A stretch of 64,000 nt of DNA from Prosopocoilus inquinatus (lineage: Eukaryota > Arthropoda > Insecta > Coleoptera > Lucanidae). The stretch's first letter is position 1. Each line of letters opens with the position of its first letter. The DNA lies in NCBI GenBank assembly GCA_036172665.1, contig CM069875.1, positions 11,798,001-11,862,000 of the forward strand. Reading direction: 5' to 3'. The notes beneath the pieces are model-generated. The model was given only the letters and a program-made list of their open reading frames with translations. It was not told where the DNA came from and searched no databases. A program made the translations under genes and the position numbers. This document shows positions 56,906-64,000 of this stretch, piece after piece.

Positions 56906-57631
56906 ATGGAATTTATCATGTGTGTATCGTGTGTATTAATTTTTGGGAGGAATAAATCCAGGATGGCTGCTTTAAATTTTATCAAAATTCATATTAATAA
57001 TCAACTTTTGCCAGTTACAGATTGTGCTAGAAATTTGGGTCTTTTCATTGATGTAAAACTTCGTTTTAAAAATCATATAAGCAAACTTGTGCAGAAAGCA
57101 TTTGGCAAACTAAAAATGCTCTACGATAACAAGGAAATACTTAATAAAAAAATGCGGAATAAATTGTGTAACACATTGGTCTTATCGCAGTTTAACTACT
57201 ACGATGTCGTCTACGGCCCATGTTTAGACAATACGGATGTCCGAAGAATTCAGCACGTGCAAAACGCATGTCTTCGTTTCACATGTGGGCTGCGATACAG
57301 AGATCACATTTCCCATGTATTTCAGAGAGAAAAATGGTTAAACATAAGCCAGAGACGTACACTGCATTGCGCTGTATTTTTTCGGAAAATTATTTTCACA
57401 AAAAAGCCTAGTTACCTGTATAGCAGACTAACTTATAGAACAGACGTCCACAATGTGAATGTTAGAAGCAAGGGTCTCCTAACACCGCCAGCTCATTGCA
57501 CTTCCATGTTTCACAGGTCTTTTTCATATAATATCGTTCAATATTACAACAACACACCAGAAATACTGAAATCTTTAAAGATTCTATCATTTAAACGTCA
57601 TATGAAAGCATTTTTGTTAGGCAATCAGTGA
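56906..57631 (+). pseudogene. Non-LTR retrotransposon RT, C-terminal part, with microsatellite tail
   Basis: An open frame of up to 241 codons starting with the IFGRNKSRMAALNF stretch and containing VTDCARNLGLFIDVKLRFKN (the LGV-ID motif), LVLSQFNYYDVVYGPC and RRIQHVQNACLRFTCG (QN.C.R), the C-terminal connection domain of jockey/CR1-type RTs. It ends ...FKRHMKAFLLGNQ-stop at 57629-57631. The catalytic YADD part and endonuclease are missing, so it is a 5'-truncated insertion, as usual for this class. The 3' UTR ends at AATAAAG(ATT)n near 57930-57957. The frame is unbroken, so the copy may be young, or the first few codons may be chance. Confidence 0.75.
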
Positions 57632-58029
57632 CCAAATTGTCCTCATAATTTAGTATACTTGTCCTCGTTATTTTTCCGGGCAGCTGGAGATTATTATTAT
57701 TATTTTTAGTTTTGATATTAGAAGGGTATTTTTGCTTACTTACAGATTATATTTAAAGCTGCCTGAACTAAACGTGATTAACAACTATTTTTTTTTAATT
57801 TAACCAAGGGTTCCGAAGGCAGAGCAGCATATTTCTTTGGAATTTGCTGATTCCGAATCCTTTGGTCACCATTTATCAAAATGATTTACTTTGTTTTTTT
57901 TTATTATATTATGAATTTGTGACCAATAAAGATTATTATTATTATTATTATTATTAGTATCATGTGACGTGACGTACCGAGATACGCACCTTCCGTCCGT
58001 TGATCAAGGCAACCTTCTAATACACAGTC

Positions 58030-58170
58030 CAGAGCTCTACCAAACTTGATGAATATTAGGATTGACAAATTGAAGCCAATGGGCTGCATAATAAGTAATC
58101 CCATACAAGACGGCCATGCTTGCTGTCAACGCATAAGTTTTAAAAAAATTGTTGCAAATAGCTTTTTTTT
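58030..58170. repeat. R1 copy, 3' part
   Basis: GACAAATTGAAGCCAATGGG...CATACAAGACGGCCATGCTT...GTTGCAAATAGC matches the distal part of R1. Together with 56507-56690 it suggests one R1 copy opened by the non-LTR insertion, though the join is not exact. Confidence 0.55.
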
Positions 58171-58636
58171 CTTTAAAAATTTATTTGTATTTATTAGGTT
58201 ACAATTTGAAAGGCATTGCTATTGATTAAAATATTTTTTTTAAGTAAATACCTTTCGACCTTTCAATAAATTCCAAGGAAGAATTATGCATCTTCTGATT
58301 AATAAATAGCACGTTGAATAGAATTCACTAAAACACAAGACAAAAATCTACTAATTTAGAAATACAATATGTTAGATCATAAGAACAATAATAATGATTT
58401 GAAGATCTGCAAATAAGCAATTGCATATTGTATTACATGCACGTGCGCAATTAAAACTGATGGAAATTATTTTATTTAAAATTTGCATAGATATAATTTA
58501 CCAAAATTTCGAAGAATATTATTAATGCTGAGGCAGTGACGCAAATGTAAAATTGCTAATGACATTACTTGACCATTCCCCGTAAATTTAACTCGAGCGG
58601 CGCAAATGTATCGGTGGCGCAAATGTGCCGATGCCG

Positions 58637-59514
58637 GTTTAGTTATATAAAACAAAAATTTAGTAATTGCTACCTTTTTATAAGCTGTCATCACTTTCTT
58701 CATAGTTAAGAAATATCAATTCGTTTTTGCAACTTTTATTTGTTGCTAAAAACAAAAATCATCACGAATATATACACTGTTTCCACAACTAAAAGGCCAT
58801 CAGCTAGGATTATTTTCACTAAAAAATTAGTTGTGGTATCAAAAATTTAGTTGGGATTTATAAGCGTGTAAAAATACTGGGATAGACAAATATTTAATCA
58901 CTTAAAATGGACTTTAATTAAACACGTTTTCCTGTAAGCATTTATAAGTACTTGAAAGACACCAAATTTATTCCAAAAAGACAAGAAACAGTTAAAAGTT
59001 AAAGTGATGGTAACATCATACGAACGATTTCCGATGAATTAAGAATAACTTAAAACAAGTTTACTGCCGAAGTTGAGACAATGACAACAAACTTCATTTA
59101 GACTTTTGTTGAAAGTGGGTTTAAACCATTATTTCACCCTAATATTTTGCAGTGGCGGTTCGTCAGGGTGGGCAAGGTGCGCAGTGCCCAATCTTTTCTA
59201 CTGAAATTGCAGTTGAACTCTATGATGGAGCTGTCCCGATATTTAAATCTATACGTTCTGGTTCCAAGGCTTCCCAGTACTTTCTGGCCGCGTACATACC
59301 TATTTAAAATGCGAAAATTAAAAAAAAATGTATAAATTGAAATCGTTGGTCGTATTAAACAATCTTTTTTTTACATATGATAAATATAACAATAATAAAC
59401 TAGATACAATAGATTATTTGTCAGGCACTGCCCATAATTTTGATTTTAAAATATTTTGTAATGTGCATTATTTAATAAATATTATTTTCAAAATTCTCTA
59501 TTATTTTCGGGAGC
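58637..59514. other. Intronic stretch without recognised gene
   Basis: AT-rich, no coding or repeat signature. Confidence 0.35.
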
Positions 59515-59610
59515 GATACGACCGGGGGTAAAACGGTAGGAAGGCGAACCATTCCGCGGCGAAACGGCGGGGGCCAAACAGTGGAGACTAAACGGTGGGG
59601 GCGAAACATC
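59515..59610. repeat. Degenerate tandem repeat GGGCGAAACGGTGG
   Basis: Five to six units of about 14-16 bp: GGGGGTAAAACGGTAGG, AAGGCGAACCATTCCGC, GGCGAAACGGCGG, GGGCCAAACAGTGG, AGACTAAACGGTGG, GGGCGAAAC. Much more GC-rich than the flanks. Similar in build to the CATTTGCGCC ends at 55263 and 58636. Confidence 0.6.
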
Positions 59611-59840
59611 ACATAACATTCTCACGCCACATTTTCAACCATCAACAGAAAATATTTTTCCTTTATGCAGAATTAATGTAAATGAGATCGAACCAATTAA
59701 AAAAAAAAAATCAATATAATCGAAACAAAACATGTGCTAACGGACGAAATGATTGGGTGATATTCCGTACAGCATTCTTGATTTACAAATGATGTATATT
59801 TTCTGAATTTCAGGTGATCTTTTCTGAAATACAATGTATA

Positions 59841-60340
59841 ACCTCAATCAAAACTAATGAAACGTTCAACGCTGTAGTTGGGTTTTGAATGTGTCATTAT
59901 TAAAACTCGGACATCCCTATATTGTTAATGCGCAGTTAGGTGCCTTATATCTGTGTTTAAAGCATTGGTTTGATAAGTTAAAGGATCAAGAAGAGGGGTT
60001 ATAAATCCCTTATTATTCAGTTTTGGAAAAAAATATTGTATAAAAAGGTAACCTTATTTTTTGATGTTCTATTCACCCTGAAAATATCGGGAGACATTTC
60101 TGAATTACGGTGTATAAACATGTTTTTATATCCAGTCGACCAGAACTGTAGTGGTTACTGCTTGCCGCATATATTTCTCGGGTTTCGACTGGTTTATTGT
60201 TTTGTCTTTACAGGACAGACGCGTTAAAGATTCGAACTTTTTCGACTATGATCGCTTCAGCATATCAGTAGTTCTTCGTATATTTAACGAGACCTTCCGC
60301 GTAAAATGCACCTAGTCTGTTCAATAGTTTTGATTGAGGT
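59841..60340. repeat. MITE with ACCTCAATCAAAACTA ends
   Basis: ACCTCAATCAAAACTAATGA at 59841 is mirrored by TCAATAGTTTTGATTGAGGT ending 60340. 500 bp, non-coding. Flanks begin ATA/TAA; a short target duplication is likely but not certain. Confidence 0.6.
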
Positions 60341-61450
60341 TAAAAAATTAAAATAGTAAAGGAGACTGTGGTTTAAGAGATAATTGAAATTAACCTACGC
60401 CCACAATAATTTTTATATCCGTAGATACGTATTTCGGCAGCTAAGCTGCCAACTTCAGTACGCTACCAGCTTACAAATACTAAAGAGGATCTGAAAACTA
60501 CCTAATCAAATCATAAAAATGTTAAGCTTTACAACAATCTAATCATCCTAAAAAATAGATAGACATTTATCAAAATTACTTTCATTATCAAAGTTTGCAT
60601 AAGTACCACTTTTTCTCTAAACTTTCACGGTATACTTCGATGGTAAATAAATAAAAACAGATATTACTAATTTGAACTGCGATTACTACTTTCTGAAATA
60701 CAATTTACTAATATGTACTACAATTTCTTAAATACAATTTACTAATCTAAAATACAACTGAAATGATCTGAAATACAATTGTAAACGGTGTAGACCGAAA
60801 ATACCGTTGGAAGAAAGCTGTTATAAATTAAGGTGTAAGGAATCACCTATAGCGCGTTCCAACCTTAATATTTATAGAGTATGGCTATATGCGTCCCTTT
60901 CTATCTCTCGTGGTATTTCAATAAAGCTATCTTTACCTATCCGAATTCTCCGTAAGGCCTGTACTGCATTCTAAGAGTAGTATCAATGCAGCCCGTGCAG
61001 TCGTCAGATTTTCAAATAGTTGTTATTTAATTTTTAAAAGGCAATTCTCCCTCTCTTTCCAGAAATAGATAATATTTATGATCCTCTTCATAACTATTAT
61101 AGGTTTTCATTACGTAATCCTTTTTTAATTATAAAAAATATCTATTTTTACTCTAAGTGTTATTTATTGTGCCGTATTTCAATTTCCTTACGATATTTTT
61201 GAAGATATATGGATAATATCAATGTTTACATTTACTAACTTTTCTTACATTACATTTGTCGTATTTTTTTTGTAATACAAATTGTCACTTTATTTTTGTC
61301 AAAAATGTTTTAATTGAAAAAAAATATTTTGTTAGATTTACTGATAAAGTACTCTGTTAAATTAACTAATGAAAAAAATTTGACATAAAAGTATTTTTCT
61401 TAATTGCATTTTAACTGGTAATTAATGCTGATTGTTTTTTTTTATTCCAG
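60341..61450. other. End of the Kir first intron
   Basis: AT-rich. A tandem-like CTGAAATACAATTTACTAAT motif at 60690-60775 repeats about four times. A T-rich tract and the acceptor TTTTTTTTTATTCCAG at 61435-61450 precede the Kir exon. TAAT/CTAAC-like branch-point candidates are present. Confidence 0.5.
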
Positions 61451-62487
61451 ACGATCTCGACCAGGTACAAATACAAGAACGAAAAGGCGTGCTATATTTA
61501 AAAACGGAGAATGTAACATATTGCAATCACGAATATCGAAACGTAGATTGCGTTTCCTCCAAGATATTTTCACGACGTTAGTTGACACTCAGTGGAGATG
61601 GACATTGATCGTGTTCGCGCTCAGTTTCCTCCTATCTTGGTTGGGTTTCGCTGTGATTTGGTGGTTAATATCATTTACACACGGGGACTTCGAAGAAACC
61701 CATCTACCTCCTTTCCAAAATGCATCAAATTGGACGCCTTGCGTATCCAATATATTCTCTTTCACAAGTTGCTTTCTCTTCAGCATAGAAACACAACATA
61801 CTATAGGCTACGGCTTCAGGACGACGACTGAAGAATGTCCTGAAGCAATTTTTGTCATGTGTTTGCAGAGTATATCCGGAGTAATGATTCAGGCCTTCAT
61901 GGTAGGGATAGTTTTCGCAAAAATGACGCGTCCAAAACATCGAACACAGACTTTACTGTTTTCTCGGAACGCGGTCATCTGTCAAAGAGACGGCCTTCTC
62001 AGCCTCATGTTTAGGGTTGGGGACATGAGAAAAAGCCACATCATTGGCGCAAGCATACGAGCCCAGCTGATTAGATCGAAAACAACCAAAGAAGGCGAAA
62101 TGTTGCACCATTATCAAACAGAACTCAACGTTTCGGCCGATGGATGCGACGGCGATTTATTTTTCATTTGGCCGATGACCATAGTGCATAAAATCGATAG
62201 TACTTCGCCGTTGTACCACCTTTCACCAAGAAATTTCTTAAACGAACAATTCGAAATCGTCGTTATACTCGAAGGAACCATCGAAAGTACTGGTCAAACT
62301 ACTCAGGCCAGAAGCAGTTACATTACGAATGAAGTCTTATGGGGACATAGGTTCGAACCGGTGGTCAGTTATAGCAAAGACAGGAGGGGTTATGAAGTAA
62401 ACTACTCAAAGTTCGACAGCATAGTAGAGGTTGATACGCCTTTGTGTTCAGGATACGAATTAGCCACGATTTGTGGTCATCCAATTG
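61451..62487 (+). CDS. Irk: Inward-rectifier potassium channel (Kir), main exon
   Basis: Begins at the acceptor ...TTATTCCAG|A and ends at a strong donor (ATTG|gtaagt), coding 345 full codons. Order: cytoplasmic RAIFKNGECN; slide helix DIFTTLVDTQWRW; TM1 (about residues 53-73); extracellular turret with two Cys; pore helix and filter TIGYG (118-122); TM2 (133-157) with GVMIQAFMVGIVFAKM; PIP2-contact stretch RPKHR; then the immunoglobulin-like cytoplasmic domain (LMFRVGDMRKSHIIGA, EGTIESTGQTTQARSSY, WGHRFEPV) and VDTPLC. Four subunits form a K+ channel in the plasma membrane. Gln stands where strongly rectifying Kir2 channels have Asp. The remaining tail is in an exon beyond the window; reading on past the donor meets a stop at 62633. 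Insect Irk1/Irk2-like, paralogue unresolved. Confidence 0.95.
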
Positions 62488-64000
62488 GTAAGTTATTAGT
62501 GAAGAAGTTGCTTGCATTGAAAAATAATGTAGAAATCATAAAATATGTTTGGTATTTACTTTTGTTACAATTAAGGTTTTTTCTATTAAAAATATTTAAA
62601 AAAAACATTTACAATACGCAATGGTTTGACTGAAAAGAATTGAGTTCTCCGTAATTATATTTTATTTATTACTTCATAAAAGTTTAAAGTTCAAATACAC
62701 GTTTTTCAATATGTTGTTGATATTTAAGACGCAAGGTAAATAGATCAGCGAAAGAATTTAGAAGACGCAGGAAAATATGAAACCTGAAATGTAAACGGTG
62801 AGCCAATTTTAACACTTCTTAAGGGAAACACCAATTTTTAGATGATTAGACAAAAACTGACCTTGGTGCTTGGAATTAGTTTTTTATGACAAGTTTAACG
62901 GTAAAGACCACATTTCGATATCTTGAACAGTTACGAGGTGTTTAACAAAATTCTGCGATTTCCAAATAAATACCTTTTTAACTTTTTGTTTATGAATACT
63001 TTCGATATCTGTAAAAAACTTCTTTTAAGTACTCTTTAACATAGAATCCATTACTCTTTGTTACATTTTTCCAAAACCCACAATTTTTGAAATATCACCT
63101 GAAACTTTGATTTTTTATGTGGAATACCCTGTATATTTTCACATTTTTGAAAAGAGAGTAAAATTACCTTTCCAGAAATATAAAACACTTGGTATATGAA
63201 TATAAAAAAGTTTCCGAGTATTAAGTTTTATATAATTTTTATAAGGAAGAGAGAGAGATAAATCACATTTACAAGTAGTTTTCGTTACCTGCAGAAAATC
63301 GCTAGTGTCACAGATTACTAGACAAATACGAAGGCTCCGGGCGGCACCTTTGATGTTACGCGGCAAAATTCCGTAACCTTCAGCCATTGTATAGGTATTT
63401 AAAATAATCGTGAAATCATTTCACACTGTATGCACTGTATTTCGTAACCTCACACTATCTCGTGAATGTTGAAGTTTACTTGGATTACTGTGACACTTTT
63501 CAAACCTGTAATTTGGTACAGTTTTGAAATAAACTTTATTATTATTATTATTATGTATCGCCAAAACAATGGCGTCATGAGAAATGGCGGAAATGCCATC
63601 CTTCGCATATGTGTAATAATCTGTGCTAATGTGGAAAACAAGGTTACTACAACGCATATCTTACTATAACTTTTTTAAGATTAGGAAGATAACTTTAGTT
63701 AATAGATAACTAGAAAAAAGCATTCGAGAGACCTACCTTTGTAAATTTTAATATTTCTTTTTCTTATCGTTTAGCCACAAAATAAGAAAATCTAGGTCGC
63801 TGCATACTTGCGTATTGAAGACGGGTATACTCTAATGCCTTCTACGTACTATCGGCGTAAATAATAATGTCATAGGAAAAGCACAAAAATTAGTACTACA
63901 GTATATCTCCTTTAAGAAATAATGAATCGAGCGGGCGTAAATTTTACAAGTGGTAGATTACCAAGAACCTCAATAATAATCATTGTCAGGGTCGTAAAGG
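62488..64000. other. Kir intron after the main exon
   Basis: Donor gtaagt at 62488. AT-rich with an element-end motif (TACCCTGTATATTTT) at 63127 and a GAAATAAACTTTATTATT microsatellite tail at 63525-63555 that may mark the 3' end of another non-LTR insertion. No further exon recognised. Confidence 0.45.

Larger units (their letters stand above)
55263..58636. mobile_element. Element with inverted ends made of CATTTGCGCC repeats
   Basis: Left end CCGGAACACTTGCGCC..., with CATTTTCGCCACCGATACAT and further CATTTGCGCC copies to 55372. Right end, reversed: CCGGCATCGGCACATTTGCG, CGCCACCGATACATTTGCGCC. The core contains an R1 repeat and a non-LTR insertion. No gene of its own is recognised, so it seems non-autonomous. 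Confidence 0.55.

Noticed and set aside
60420..60475. GGCAGCTAAGCTGCC hairpin as terminator or ribozyme
   Set aside because: Short hairpin without hammerhead core or other context.

Overview
This is insect nuclear DNA, judged from an inward-rectifier potassium (Kir) channel with insect-type sequence, very AT-rich non-coding DNA, microsatellite-tailed non-LTR fragments, Penelope-like elements and a mitochondrial insert read with the invertebrate mitochondrial code. I cannot fix the order of insect from the sequence.

The only confident host gene is the Kir channel on the + strand. Its channel exon lies at 61451-62487. Two possible 5' coding exons, at about 1826-2229 and 24892-24998, both end in codon phase 2 with the partial codon AG, exactly what the Kir exon needs (AG|A). 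The simplest reading is one gene with alternative N-termini, whose 59 kb and 36 kb first introns fill almost the whole window. The last coding part lies beyond position 64000.

The introns are a stack of transposable-element layers. 1-1625: a Penelope-like element with inverted ends. 2540-3960: Penelope-type ends, a perfect tandem duplication and inverted repeats. 4147-11252: a Tc1/mariner-like transposon split at one codon by a Ty3/gypsy retrotransposon (4417-10225; ATAT target duplication). 11780-14650: a decayed gypsy element and Harbinger-like MITEs. 15813-17011: a TA-flanked inverted-repeat element. 17121-20935: a gypsy end, a nuclear mitochondrial insert (tRNA-Gly, complete cox3, part of atp6) split by a dead Penelope-like element with hammerhead-ribozyme ends, then a non-LTR fragment. 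21024-24220: a long-inverted-repeat element and another gypsy remnant. 25174-28650: MITEs and foldbacks. 30524-32005: a Tc1-like element. 35330-40517: tandem/inverted repeats, a BED-finger fragment, a second long-inverted-repeat element and a hAT-like MITE. 43225-44600: a foldback cluster with a 145-bp perfect palindrome. 48350-51610: a YqaJ-type nuclease pseudogene split by a third long-inverted-repeat element. 51717-52060: a solo gypsy LTR. 54525-58636: elements built from short palindromic modules, holding a non-LTR RT fragment. 59515-60340: a tandem motif and a MITE.

The most noteworthy signals are hammerhead ribozyme motifs at the ends of the Penelope-like family, the datable nesting of a dead element inside an intact mitochondrial copy, a probable -1 frameshift site (GTTAAAC) between gag and pol, an 11-residue repeat in Gag, and several element families whose ends consist of repeated short palindromes.
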